Assembly: GCA_003427395.1 (NCBI GenBank)
Contig: BFEA01000285.1
Coordinates: forward strand, 925,982-954,008
DNA length: 28,027 nucleotides
Direction: 5' to 3'
DNA from: Chara braunii
Lineage: Eukaryota > Streptophyta > Charophyceae > Charales > Characeae
The notes beneath the pieces were generated by a model. The model did not search any database. It saw only the letters and a program-made list of their open reading frames with translations, and was not told the origin of the DNA. The translations under genes were made by a program, and so were the position numbers. Below are positions 10,461 through 20,332 of this stretch, in pieces. How positions within the stretch are numbered: position 1 is the first letter of the stretch; every line of letters begins with the position of its first letter.

Positions 10461-10970
10461 TTCGATCATGCGGTGCTGGGACTTCCTAAGATTCTCAACA
10501 ACAGTAGCTAGTTTTTTCTCGTGCTGTACAACAAACTCCCTGGTACCGGGCGGTAACCTGTAAATTTGATGCCGGTTGAGTCCCTCAAACGGTATGCGTG
10601 GCCTAAAGGACTTGTGCAGTTCATTGGGAGTGCGGCAGGTGGACAGATGCACACTGTTATTATACGCACTAGCTACCTTTGGCAACATCTCATCCCAGTT
10701 AATATGATCTGGTCTAATGTACATGCGCAGAACTTGCTGTAGGAGCTTGTTCATTTGCTCTGTCTGACCGTTAGTCTCAGGATGGCGGCCAGACGACATC
10801 AACAACTTGGATCCATACACTCCAATGAGTTCTTGCCAGTTCTGGCTGGTGAAGCGACTATCTCTATCGCTAACTATTGACAGTGGGATTTCATTCTTAC
10901 TAACCCAGCAGTCAAAAAACTTTTGTATTACTACATCAGTACGTGCTTCTGACGGCAAAGGAACAAAAAC
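10461..10970 (-). pseudogene. integrase catalytic core (second Asp and Glu), element B
   Basis: The sequence begins just after a frameshift near 10990-10970, with FSKYAVFVPLPSEAR continuing a normal core. Catalytic Asp 2 is in SIVSDRDSRF and the Glu in ETNGQTEQMN, separated by exactly 35 residues, so the DDE spacing is intact. Conserved core blocks such as PDHINWDEMLPKVASAYNNS and HLSTCRTPNELH follow. The frame ends at RMIE before TAG at 10460-10458. Confidence 0.9.
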
Positions 10971-11404
10971 TGCATATTTGCTAAAACGGTGACTTGGCTC
11001 TTACCATGCCTACTCTTGACTTGGGTGTCCATGAAGTCGATGGACACTGAGTCTCCCGGCTGATCCGGAATGGGCAAGGGTCTGAGAAGACCTACCGAGG
11101 CACACGTAGAACTCTTATTACGCTGACAAACTTTACAACTGCGAACATACTCTACGCAGTCATTCTTCATCCCTGGCCAGGTATATGCGTGCATCAGATT
11201 GGCTAAAGTCTTTTGCCAACCAAAATGACCCTCTGTGTCATGGCATTCCCCCAAAATCAGACTACGGATCTCTTCACTACTGGGAATGCACAGGCGGTCA
11301 AATACATTAGTCTTCTCAAAGAGCAACCCTTCAGTAGTGCGGTAGTTCGGCTCAGTCTCTGGGGCCTCCTTGACCCTCTTGAGGAGGTCACTATAGATAG
11401 GATC
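10970..11404 (-). pseudogene. integrase zinc module and first catalytic Asp, element B
   Basis: The frame continues after TAG at 11407-11405. It contains the zinc-binding HHCC (CHDTEGHFG, then SCKVCQRN) and catalytic Asp 1 in DSVSIDFMDT. After KSRHGKSQVTV a small deletion breaks the frame: the other frame resumes in place with FSKYAVFV, so about a dozen bases coding for the conserved VVDRF-type strand are gone. The two halves of the core are therefore in different frames. Confidence 0.88.
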
Positions 11405-11737
11405 CTACGCATAGGCTTCTCTAATCTTCAGCTCCAGGTCCTTCCCTATATCTAGGTAATGCACTATTGCCCCAAAGTAATCAGCTCTCCTACTCAGAGC
11501 CTCCGCAACTACGTTATACTTTCCCTTGAATGGTTTGAGCTCAAAGTCATACTGATCTATCTCTGCGGCCCACCTAGTAAGCTTAGGTGTCATCTTGGCC
11601 TGCGTCTTTAACCATCTCAACGTCTCATGATCGGAATAGACTTTGAAGTGTCTCCCAAGCAAGTAGTGCTTCCAGTGTTTTAAAGCTTGCTTGAGGGCGT
11701 AGAGTTCCCTCTCATAGGTAGATGTCGCGACCTTTTT
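11405..11737 (-). pseudogene. RNase H C-terminal part, element B
   Basis: In the same frame as the RT, directly after the stop TAA at 11740-11738, the code resumes with KKVATSTYERELYALKQALK, HWKHYLLGRHFKVYSDHETL and KYNVVAEALSRRADY. These are the standard Ty3/Gypsy RNase H blocks, including the catalytic Glu (YERE) and Asp (SDHETL). The stop is one base away from TCA, which would give the usual Ser before KK. The frame ends at EAYA before the TAG at 11407-11405. Confidence 0.9.
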
Positions 11738-13624
11738 TTAAGGCATTCTGGCGGACATGAGCTCTACGGGCCTATAACCATGGCCATCGTCTTGCTGCAA
11801 CACGGCACCTATGCCGTACTGACTAGCGTCCGTAGTAACGACAAAGGGCAAGGACGGATCGGCTACCTTAAGGACTAGATATTCTATCAACGCCTGTTTC
11901 AACTTCTTCATAGCAGACGTGCAGTCCTTATCCCACTTCCAGATGGTCTCCTTCCTGAGCAATCTGCAAAGGGGCGCAGCGATGGTGGAGAAGTTCCTCA
12001 CGAACTTCCTATAGTAGTTTGTTAGGCCTAAGAACGACCGCAACTCTGTCAACGTACGCGGTGTCGGCCAATCTCTAATCGCTGCAATCTTGCTGTCTTC
12101 GGGTTTGATGCCGTCTCCGTCTAAGACATGGCCTAAATACAAGACCTGGGTCTTCGCCCACTCGCACTTCTTTGCGTTGATCTTGAAATTAGCTTCCCTC
12201 AGCTTCTCCAAGACCTGCCTAAGATGACCCTGATGTTCCTCGAGGGTCTTACTAAACACTAGAATGTCATCTAAGTAAACTACAACAAATCTGTCTAACC
12301 ACGGCCTAAACATGTCATCCATACACCGCTGAAAAATTGTTGGCGCATTGGTTAGTCCAAAGGGCATCACTATAAACTCATAGTGCCCATACCTAGTCCA
12401 GAAAGCTGTCTTATACTGGTCATCAGGATAAACATCTATTTGATGGTATCCGGACTTCAAGTCTATCTTTGAAAAATACTTACACCCCTGCACTCTGTCT
12501 AGGAGATCATCTATCCTAGGCAGTGGCTCAACATTCTTCATTGTGATAACATTCAGACCTCTATAGTCTATACACATCCTTAGCTCTCCCTCCTTCTTGG
12601 GGACAAAGAGAATAGGTGCTCCAAAAGGAGACGAATTGGGTCTAATCCAACCCTTTTCAAGGAGTTCGTCCAATTGCTTGCGAAGCTCCTCCAACTCCCG
12701 CGGGGACATCCTATACATTGCGCCCTTAGGAGTTCTACTGTCAGGCTCTATCTCAATACGGTGTTGGATGGGTCGCGGCACTGTTCCTGTCGGCGGCTCA
12801 GCTAAGTCCTTAAACTCTTCCAGCAATTCGGCAATAGCAGGATCTATGGGCTTTTCTTCCTTAAGCTCAGTGACTGGCCTAACATAGGCCACAAAAACCT
12901 GTTCTTCTAACTGCTCCTTTTTCACTAGTCGTGCAAATGCAGGAGCACTAAGGCAGCAATGTGCCAAGGAGTCATCTACTCCTGACACATGGTACAGACG
13001 TGTAGTCTTGACATCGCCTGACGGGCTAGGGAGCCTACACTCATGCTCCCTCAAGTGGAGTGTGGCCCCGGCTGCCTCTCCCCAGTCCATACCCAGGACT
13101 ATATCGAATGGGAGGCTATCCTCTACGAGGAGAGTTAGGGAATGGAGAACTTTCTCTACTTTCCCATACTTCTCTAGGCGGAAATACGCCTGGACTCCCT
13201 CTACGTAGTCTTCTACTCGCATCGTGCGATTGTCCGCAAGGATACTGACTACAGGGTCTGCTAACTTTTGGACTTTTAACTGCAACTTCCGCTTTTGTAG
13301 CGCCTTCCTACTAATATAACTACGAGTGGCTCCACTATCCACTAAGACGTCAACTCTACCTCTAAAAATCTCTGCATCTACCAATATAAGCTGCCCTTTA
13401 TTCTCCTTTTTCATCTTGGCCCAGGCGGGCATCCTCTCCTTCAATTCTTCGGCCACGCCTGTGAGGGAGGTGTCTAGAGCGACCCTAACACAAGCAGTCT
13501 CTGTGCATCTATCTAGACACCGGCCTGCAACCTCTGCCATAGGCACATGTGGTGTGGGAGTCTCCTGCCGGCTAGCGCTATTTTCCCCACATGGCCTGAT
13601 GGTAGGGGCAGTTGCTACCCCTAC
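11738..13624 (-). pseudogene. pol of element B: protease, reverse transcriptase, start of RNase H
   Basis: An open frame runs from the gag end to 11738. From the first start-like codon at 13546 (a GTG; the first ATG is 13540) it gives 602 residues. The aspartic protease has VDVLVDSGATRSYI (Asp 70) and FDIVLGMDW (148-155). RT spans about 270-510 with WIRPNSSPFGAPILFVPKK, MCIDYRGLN, KIDLKSGYHQI, MPFGLTNAP and the catalytic YLDD at 424-427. RNase H begins with VTTDASQYGIGAV (Asp 573). All active-site residues here are normal. The frame is open upstream to the gag stop in the -1 phase relative to gag, so it was probably made as Gag-Pol by -1 frameshifting or by separate initiation. It stops early at TAA 11740-11738. 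Confidence 0.93.
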
Positions 13625-15660
13625 CGGCGGCTGCCTTTTGGCCCTTGAGCAGCCGTTCGGGTCTCTCGATACTTAGGACAGTATTTGATGATATGGCCCG
13701 GGTCACCGCAGAAAATGCACTGGCCCCGGTCCAATCGTTGTTGCCACAAACTCTGGTCCAGACCCAAAGTTTCCCAAGGCCTACCCTGGGGTAGCCCTGG
13801 GTGCCATCCGCCTACCCTATAGGGAAACCTGTTCCTAGGACGGTTTTGCGGGGGACCTTGACCCCTTCCTCCCGCTTGACGATTTCCTCCTTTGCCACCA
13901 ACCCCCTGATTGCCCTGAAACCGGCTCCCTGAGGCCCGGCCCCCTTGGCCCTGGCCTCGTCCTCCTCCTTGCGGCCTCCCTCCAGCCACGACAGCAGCGT
14001 AAGTTCTCCCCTGACCCACACCGTTGTCCTCCTCCTCTAACCCCCACTCAATTTGGTTGTAGAGGATTTCATCCACACTACCCTCATTTAAGGTTAGGAC
14101 AAGACTATCCTTAGTCTTTACTTGCCCTGAGATAGTGCGGCCCTTCCATTGTTTTCCCTTATCTAAGTCCTTGTGCCAGAATGTAGAAACTGGCACCGAC
14201 TTTGCTTCAAAGGCCACCACTTCACGACTAAGGGAATCATAAGTGGTGGCAGGATCTTCGCTCTTCGGGAAGAAGTGGCCTCGAAAGGCTTCGAGCATAG
14301 CCCGATAGAAGAGGGCGACCAACTGGGTGTCTGTGACCCCGTGGTCAGGTACTGCCACTAACTCGTCCATTGTGCTCTTAAGTGCCCTGGCGCTCTTCCA
14401 CTTACGAGCGTGGATTGTCTGGAGCTTGTCTGAGGCTTTAACACTACGAGCGACATCAGCAAATCGCTCGCGTAGCAGCTTCAAGATTTCGGCGAGGGGA
14501 GTGAACGAGGAATACGCAACTGGATCGTCACTGTAGTTGGCAGCACGAACCAGGGACCTTGCGAAACTGGCGGCCTCATCTCTAAGTGCGTGGATCGCAA
14601 TTAGAACTTGCTGATCCGGGGAGACCTGTTGCAGATGTACATAGGTCTTAACGTTGGCCTCCCAATTGTCAAAGTTCTCTTTCCGTTTTCCACTGTAGGA
14701 ATCAGGGAATCTGACTTTGACCAGCTCCCGGTGAGGGCGTGCTTCCTTCTCCTTGGGAGTTGCCGCCTTGACGCCTTCAATGGCGCCAGCACAAAACCGC
14801 TCAGTCTTGTCGAGGCGGTGGCCCACCTCGGCTCCTACATCTCCCACCAACTCGCGAGCAAAGTCCCGAAATCCCAATCGTATTGAACGCACAGCTATAT
14901 GCTGACTCCTACTGCAGTCATACTGCTCTGCCTGAATTCGCGCTAAGCGTGTAACATTTCGGGCTATGACCTCCATTTTCTTTGGGAGTTCAGTCTGGGA
15001 GGCTAATTGCTCTTCTATCTTTTTAACCTCCTCCAGTTCTTCCGCCGCATCTGCTGCCGCGTCCACTCTCCTCTTCTTCTCCCTCATCACTGTCAGTTTC
15101 CACTCCATCCTTTTCTCATCTTCCATCGCCTGCCGCTTCAGAACATCTTCTTCGGCTTCCCAAGCTTTCATAGCGGCTTCCTTATCATCCTTGGGGATAT
15201 ACATCGCCACCTCTTCTTCTTCGCCCAGGGATAAGTTGGCGACCGACTCTGAAATCCGTTTCTCCATCTCCTCGTCTCTGCTGCCACTGTACTGCCCTCT
15301 CTTCCTTTGCAGTGGCGTTTCATCTTCCTCCTCTTCCTCTTCCACCTCTTTCAGTTTCTCCTCTTCTTCTTTCTTTATTCTCTCCTTCTCTCTGGCCATC
15401 TCCTCCTCAACCTTTCTCAACTTGGTCGCCTGCTCCTCCTGTAGGGCCTTCTTCTTGGCCTCTTTCTTCTCCTTTCTTTCCCTCAGGACGGCGGCCATCT
15501 TCTCCTCCTCCTCCTTCGTGTACGGCTGGGTGGAAGTATCACCCCGGGTCCCTACTCTACACGTAAAAGTGGGCCAAAAGCCCAGAGGAAAGAGGAGACG
15601 CCAAAGGGTCCCCCAGAGGGAGAACCCAACAAGCAATCCATACATCGGATAGTCATCCAT
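13621..15660 (-). CDS. Gag polyprotein of element B, 679 aa, intact
   Basis: Gag builds the particle that packages element RNA. The start at 15660 is the first ATG of an uninterrupted frame. Residues 5-32 are hydrophobic and aromatic (MYGLLVGFSLWGTLW), like a membrane anchor and unusual for Gag. Residues 47-245 are an extreme Glu/Lys-rich charged coiled coil. A capsid-like region begins near 313 (VKVRFPDSYSGKRKENFDNW) and runs to about 500. A Gly/Arg/Gln-rich linker (about 565-640) resembles RNA-binding RGG segments. A perfect CCHC zinc knuckle CIFCGDPGHIIKYC (648-661) closes the protein. Pol follows in the -1 frame. I saw no breaks. Confidence 0.9.
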   Translation of the reverse strand: MDDYPMYGLLVGFSLWGTLWRLLFPLGFWPTFTCRVGTRGDTSTQPYTKEEEEKMAAVLRERKEKKEAKKKALQEEQATKLRKVEEEMAREKERIKKEEEEKLKEVEEEEEEDETPLQRKRGQYSGSRDEEMEKRISESVANLSLGEEEEVAMYIPKDDKEAAMKAWEAEEDVLKRQAMEDEKRMEWKLTVMREKKRRVDAAADAAEELEEVKKIEEQLASQTELPKKMEVIARNVTRLARIQAEQYDCSRSQHIAVRSIRLGFRDFARELVGDVGAEVGHRLDKTERFCAGAIEGVKAATPKEKEARPHRELVKVRFPDSYSGKRKENFDNWEANVKTYVHLQQVSPDQQVLIAIHALRDEAASFARSLVRAANYSDDPVAYSSFTPLAEILKLLRERFADVARSVKASDKLQTIHARKWKSARALKSTMDELVAVPDHGVTDTQLVALFYRAMLEAFRGHFFPKSEDPATTYDSLSREVVAFEAKSVPVSTFWHKDLDKGKQWKGRTISGQVKTKDSLVLTLNEGSVDEILYNQIEWGLEEEDNGVGQGRTYAAVVAGGRPQGGGRGQGQGGRASGSRFQGNQGVGGKGGNRQAGGRGQGPPQNRPRNRFPYRVGGWHPGLPQGRPWETLGLDQSLWQQRLDRGQCIFCGDPGHIIKYCPKYRETRTAAQGPKGSRR
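13635..13639 (-). promoter_or_regulatory. candidate -1 frameshift site at the gag end (A_AAA_G)
   Basis: In the gag frame the codons CCA AAA GGC sit five codons before the gag stop. The Lys tRNA on AAA could slip back one base to another AAA, moving into the pol frame, which is open from there. It is not a full X_XXY_YYZ heptamer, and I did not establish a downstream pseudoknot. It is a candidate only. Confidence 0.3.
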
Positions 15661-16390
15661 CGTGGTGTTAGGTGCACGACAAAAGTCCCACTCCTTACCA
15701 ATTAGACCTACCCGGACACTGACCTACTGACTGACTCTCTAAGATCACTACTCAAAACTACTCTTAAGGCGGTCACTACTGAACCAACAGCTGATCTGGA
15801 GGCATTTAAGGAGATCCCCCAAACTCCGCAAGAATTCTTTAACGTCGCAGTCAGGACGACGTGATCAGCGTGGTTCTGCCTGTGCTTTCAACCCACAACT
15901 CAGCCTTTCCGGCCTACTATGCCACACCGAGCAGCCCGCCGGTCTGTACCAGTCCTTGGAGGGGTTCGTGTCCCTCGGGTCAGTCGAGTCGTCAGACACA
16001 GATCATCAGCCTTACTGGGTCCGATAGGGGGGTGGTTCAAACAGGCCCTCAATACTTAAAGATTGGCTGGTGTGTCAGCCTTAGCTGTCATTCAGGCCCA
16101 CTAAGTCCTACCAACCGTTTCCAGCCGGTCAGCACCGGTCCTTGGGAGGGTTATGCCCCCCTGGAAAGTTGGATCAGCCCCAGCCTCAGCCCTACAAAGT
16201 NAGACTAAGGTTTCGTCATCCAACCCTATCCTTCATCCATGAGTCCTAACACCTAGGACAAAAGAGACTCAATGCAGAAAGGAAAGATAGACAGACTCAG
16301 ATTCAGGAAGTACCGTGGGGTGTGTGCACATCCATAGGGTAAGGGGATAGGCTAAGGGCTCAGCGAGATATCACCAACTCCATCCAGCTT

Positions 16391-16523
16391 GGTCAAAATC
16401 TTGGTCAGCAGCTCCGTTCAACGCCTTGGTCAACGCTGAGTCAACGCGGACAACTCTTGGTCAACGCTCAGTCAACCCCTTGGTCAATGCCTGGTCAACC
16501 CTCTGGTCAACGCCCGGTCAACC
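16391..16523 (-). repeat. cluster of nine GTCAA (TTGAC on minus) motifs
   Basis: Units such as TTGGTCAACGC, GAGTCAACGC and CTGGTCAACCC repeat irregularly about every 10-18 bases. On the transcribed (minus) strand each reads GTTGACC, matching the W-box core TTGAC bound by plant WRKY factors. It could be a regulatory array in the leader or simply a degenerate short tandem repeat. Confidence 0.6.
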
Positions 16524-16824
16524 CTTCACCTCGGCTATGGCTGCCGGCACCTTCACCTTCGTCACCCTCGTCACTTCCTTCCCCTTCCTTCCCCTTCTTC
16601 TTCCTCGCTGTTTTTCTTCTTCTATCTCCTTTTTTTTTTTTTTTTTTTTTTGCACCCCCGGCTATGTCGGTCTTCTTCTTCGATATCCCCCTTCCACACT
16701 TCTGTCTCTCTCCTCAGTCCCTCCTTCTCTGTCCTCCCTCTCTCCCTCCTTCGGTACCCTGTGTTGATGCTCCGCGGCTATGGCCGTTGTCTGCCTTCTC
16801 CATCGGACTACGCAACTCGCCTCA

Positions 16825-16943
16825 CAGGTAAGTAACAACCAATCTTGAATCACTCATCTCTCTCTCTCTCTCTCTCTCTCCCGCCGTTGCGGTACCTTCA
16901 GCGCAGCAGGTAATAACCCAATCTTGTATCTCTCACCTCTCTC

Positions 16944-17021
<78 letters not shown>
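16825..17021. repeat. 92-bp duplication with (CT)n tracts in the leader of B
   Basis: CAGGTAAGTAACAACCAATC at 16825 and CAGGTAATAACCCAATC at 16917 start two copies. Each is followed by TCTTG-AT..., CTCAYC-like bases and a long CT run (16857-16881 and 16936-17021). The period is 92 bases. Confidence 0.65.
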
Positions 17022-17025
<4 letters not shown>

Positions 17026-17171
17026 GTCTTCTTCGTCGCGGTCCTCTTGATGCAGGTGCGCGGCGGCTTCTTCACCGAAGGTCCGCTGTGGCGGACTACC
17101 TTCTCCAGCGGCCACCTCAGCTATGGCACCTCACCCTGCGCACGATGGCGCGCGTGGAACAGCGGGTACCT

Positions 17172-17183
17172 GCTCCGATACCA
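17172..17183 (-). promoter_or_regulatory. primer-binding site of element B (initiator tRNA-Met type)
   Basis: On the minus strand TGGTATCGGAGC lies one base inside the 5' LTR edge (17185). Plant-type elements primed by initiator tRNA-Met have TGGTATCAGAGC, so 11 of 12 positions agree. First-strand cDNA synthesis would begin here. Confidence 0.85.
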
Positions 17184-17184
17184 G

Positions 17185-18120
17185 TGAAATCAGACTCGAC
17201 TTATTCACACTTTTCATGCATGTGAACAGCAGGACGACAAACTGGCGACATGCGCCCACACAGAACTCAGAGATATAGCTTCCAAGTAACAGTTCGCTTC
17301 CACTGGCTATGGCGACTGTGCGCCTCAAACAACTCACTGTTCACACTCTGGATCACCCTGGATGTCCCACGCACATCACTCTGAACACTCACACAGTACA
17401 CACACACTGCACTCTACACTAAGTTATGGCAGCTATGGCTGCCGCTACCTATCGCTATGGCTACACTGCTTCACTCTCGCCCACGTCATCTTCGGGCTCC
17501 CTGCAGACCTCCTTGCACAAGACGCTGAGGCAGCGCTTCCGCATGGCTTCCGCATGAATGAATGAATGGCTGGACGCAGCNNNNNNNNNNNNNNNNNNNN
17601 NNNNNNNNNNNNNNNNNNNNNNNNNNNNNNNNNNNNNNNNNNNNNNNNNNNNNNNNNNNNNNNNNNNNNNNNNNNNNNNNNNNNNNNNNNNNNNNNNNNN
17701 NNNNNNNNNNNNNNNNNNNNNNNNNNNNNNNNNNNNNNNNNNNNNNNNNNNNNNNNNNNNNNNNNNNNNNNNNNNNNNNNNNNNNNNNNNNNNNNNNNNN
17801 NNNNNNNNNNNNNNNNNNNNNNNNNNNNNNCTGTAGCAGCTACGACTTTGCCCTTTCAGGTAAGTAGCAGCTACGACCTTGACCCTTCAGACAGTCTACA
17901 GCTACGACCTCTGGACTGTCTAGACTCCTACTCAACAGGTCTACAGTTCGAATCCCTTCTACCCTGTGACCTACGAAATCCTACCTACCACTGGCGGTCC
18001 TGTAGGTCGCAGGTTCAATTCTACGGGTTGACACTGGTACTGTACACAGGTAAGATGGGGAACTAGGGATCAAGCCCTGGGGTCTGCATCAGCTACTGCG
18101 AACTGGTGAATACCGTTTCA
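17185..18120 (-). repeat. 5' LTR of element B, interrupted by an assembly gap
   Basis: On the minus strand it starts at 18120 (TGAAACGG) and ends at 17185 (CTGATTTCA). It matches the 905-bp left LTR on both sides of the N run, without indels, at about 97 % identity. The left LTR indicates that the hidden part should be 219 bases, so this LTR is probably also near 905 bp. Confidence 0.92.
17581..17830. other. assembly gap, 250 N
   Basis: A run of 250 N inside the right LTR of element B. By comparison with 9416-9634 in the left LTR, the true length is predicted to be about 219 bases. Open reading frames through it are meaningless. Confidence 0.97.
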
Positions 18121-18124
18121 CGAT
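18121..18124. repeat. right target site duplication of element B (CGAT)
   Basis: This CGAT directly follows the right LTR and pairs with 9016-9019. The next bases are ACCA, which together with the left flank rebuild the tRNA-like GCTCCGATACCA. Confidence 0.75.
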
Positions 18125-19348
18125 ACCAAATTGCAAGGAAAATGAGCAATAGCGAAGTACAAAATTCCATATTGTAAAATCACAATGAAAGCCAAATAGT
18201 CGAAAGTTGTCCAAAAAGCAGAAATGCATTGATGAAACACCGAAGGAGCATCGAACTCAATTGTCAATGAAAGCATAGTCTCGCCACCACCAACAATACA
18301 ATGATCGAAGTTCTTCCTCCTACTTGGGGCTCAACGCCCAGACTACGATCAGACAACACTTCTACCAGCCTACAAAATGACGAAACAATCAGTTGACGTC
18401 AGCAGCAGCAACCGAAGTACATGCAGATGTCGACCATGCAGACACCCGCCAAGACAAGGTATGTGCCCTCATATCACCTCCCTACTCTCACCCTCTCATG
18501 CTCACCCTCGTCTTCACCACCCTCGTGCCTTCACTACCCGAAGACCACCACCATACCCCGCCAGCTACCCAGCCCCAGGCCCGACTGTGGTTGCCTGGGC
18601 TATGGCACTGCTTCCTTGCAGCACCCACCTTTCTTCCACGCCCACGCACATGCGCGAGCATTAGCGTAGTGCTAGCGGCTCGTGCGCTCGAAGAGGCAGC
18701 GCTGCCGCATCACGAGCCAAGTGCCCGAACGCCCGATGCAGGGCCAGGCACTTCCCTATATCAAAGTGGTCTGGCCTGCTCGCTGCCTGGGCTGGGCCTG
18801 CGAGCACCCATTAGCTTCAGGTTGGGCCGAAGTGTCTGCGTGCATGCCTGTTCAAACAGTGGCCTGGGACCAAATTGGTTAGGCGCGCCCAGCCACCCAG
18901 CGTAAACATTAGGTGTTCCCCACTTCCAGAGAAGAGCCTAGAAGGCTCACAAATGTTTCTGAATATCACGAGCAGGGCGGATGTAACCAACTGGCCCGTG
19001 GCAACTGTCTGGACCCAACCAAAGCTTTGCAGAATTGATGATCTCAGCCCTCAGGGGCCGCCTTCACTAAGGGTGGGCTCGTGCTGGCCGTAAGGGCCCC
19101 TCATGGGCATGCCGAGGATGCATATCCTCGCATCAGTAAATCTCATTCTACATGTTTTTGAAAATTGCTATTGACATTGGCAAGCTTTGGGACCTATCAT
19201 CCTAGCCCCGGGTCTCGCACCTAGTTTTATTTATTCAATGATTGCAAATGAAGTTGAAAGGTGGGCTGCCAACCAGGCCGCCCGGGTCGCCTTGTTTGAC
19301 CAGGCAGCCCGGTCGTGCAAGGGCCACGGAGGGGCCCAGCAAAAAAAA
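18125..19348. other. no gene; possible remnant of an older related LTR (minus)
   Basis: No protein domain is visible. Short similarities to the LTRs of B and C occur in the same order: ACATGCAGATGTCGAC near 18420 (C has ACATACAGATGTCGAT), GAGGCAGCGCTGCCGCAT near 18692 (B has GAGGCAGCGCTTCCGCAT), then a TATAT element near 18752. Directly at the left edge, TGCAAGG at 18131 would be an LTR end next to a PBS-like TGGTATCGG on the minus strand. This fits an old LTR of the same lineage, but weakly. A TGACGTCA palindrome lies near 18394. Confidence 0.35.
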
Positions 19349-20321
19349 TGTAATCAGACTTGACTTCAAATTCACTTCCATCATGCATACATACAGATGT
19401 CGATGGCAGAAGAACATCCACGACGCAGAGTCAGCGACAAGAGTGAGATGGCACACATCGCCCACACGGAAAACTCAGATATATGGACCTTGGCCATAAA
19501 CTCAGGACAAGTCAACTTGTCACAACTTGCAGCTATGGCGTCTGATCGCCTGTCTGAAGTCCCACTCGTACACTGTATCCACCATCAGATGCACACACAC
19601 TCCCGCATGTATGCACTAGGATCCACCCTGAATGTACCACCCACTCACACACACTCTTACTCTACCCTCTTTGTTGACGTGAGCAGCTTGGCGGCTATGG
19701 CCAACGCCGTCTTCCTCCTCAAGGCGGCTATGGCCGCCGTTGTCCTCCTCTGCCCGCTTCATCTTCGGGCAGCTGCAGACCTCCCTGCACAAGTCGCACT
19801 AGCAGCGCTTCCACATGGATCACAAGCGAATGCATGAGTAGCTGAGTGCTGCCTCTTCCTTTATACCGTTTCGTCGGCTGGCCCTGATGTGCCCCCGGCC
19901 CTGGGCCCAAAACGCATGGGGCCCCCAAACCATGTGGGGCCCAAATCGCGTGGAACCCCCAACCTAGTACCCGCTGACTAGACAAGGTGGATTGTGGCTG
20001 ACTGCGCTTTGCTGACTCAGAAACAGACTGTTGACCTCTACAGTACAGAAGAGCCACCTACTGACTTCTAAAAACTCCTAGGCCTAGATTGACTGCCCCT
20101 TTGTAAGACTTAGAGCTAACCTATGCGATAAACCCTAAAATTTCTAAGAGGAAGACTCACCGTTCAAGTCCATGCGATCGGACAGTGCACACAGACTGCT
20201 GACAGACGACTTTCGGAAGGCACACGGGGTCAACAGGTACTGTACATGGGGATAGGGGTTAGGTCTAGGGATCGAGCCCTGGGATCTGCAACTGTCACAC
20301 GAACTGGGTGAAACTATTTCA
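19349..20321 (-). repeat. 3' LTR of element C, 973 bp
   Basis: On the minus strand it starts TGAAATAGTTTCACCC at 20321 and ends AGTCTGATTACA at 19349. It follows a PPT-like GGATGGCGGGAA. It shares with the LTR of B the U5 end (AATCAGACTYGACTT on the + strand), the CGCCCACAC...ACTCAGA-ATATGG block, the TATAAA box (19865-19860) and the U3 motif AGGGATCGAGCCCTGGG near 20268. Confidence 0.85.
19860..19865 (-). promoter_or_regulatory. TATA box of the element C LTR
   Basis: TATAAA on the minus strand (GGTATAAAGGAAG), at the position equivalent to the TATAAA in the B LTR. Confidence 0.55.
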
Positions 20322-20332
20322 TTCCCGCCATC

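Larger units (their letters stand above)
15661..17171 (-). other. long untranslated leader of element B
   Basis: About 1.5 kb separates the PBS from the gag ATG, long for a Ty3/Gypsy leader. It holds a poly-T run (16630-16651), two (CT)n tracts, a GGTCAAC repeat cluster, and a pair of related units near 15940 and 16123 (CCGGTCTGTACCAGTCC versus CCGGTCAGCACCGGTCC). I see no protein domain in it. One ambiguous base is at 16201. Confidence 0.6.
9020..18120 (-). mobile_element. Element B: full-length Ty3/Gypsy chromovirus, minus strand
   Basis: On the minus strand the order is LTR (18120-17185), PBS, long leader, gag (15660-13621), pol (protease, RT, RNase H, integrase, chromodomain-like tail), PPT, LTR (9924-9020). 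Both LTRs begin TGAAACGG and end CTGATTTCA. The flanks are CGAT at 9016-9019 and CGAT at 18121-18124, a 4-bp target duplication. The LTRs differ at about 19 of 686 comparable positions (near 2.8 %), so the insertion is not recent. Gag is intact. Pol carries three nonsense codons and one frameshift, so the copy is non-autonomous today but could still serve as a template. Confidence 0.95.

Noticed and set aside
14966-15652. A 228-residue Ser-rich frame on the + strand
   Set aside because: It is the antisense of the gag coiled-coil of element B.
16924-17187. Open frames of Leu/Ser or Glu/Arg repeats across CT tracts (also 26650-26900 and 27677-27957)
   Set aside because: They are translations of dinucleotide microsatellites in both strands, with no domain outside the repeat.
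17558-18066. Open frames through the N run
   Set aside because: They exist only because N cannot give a stop; the region is an LTR.
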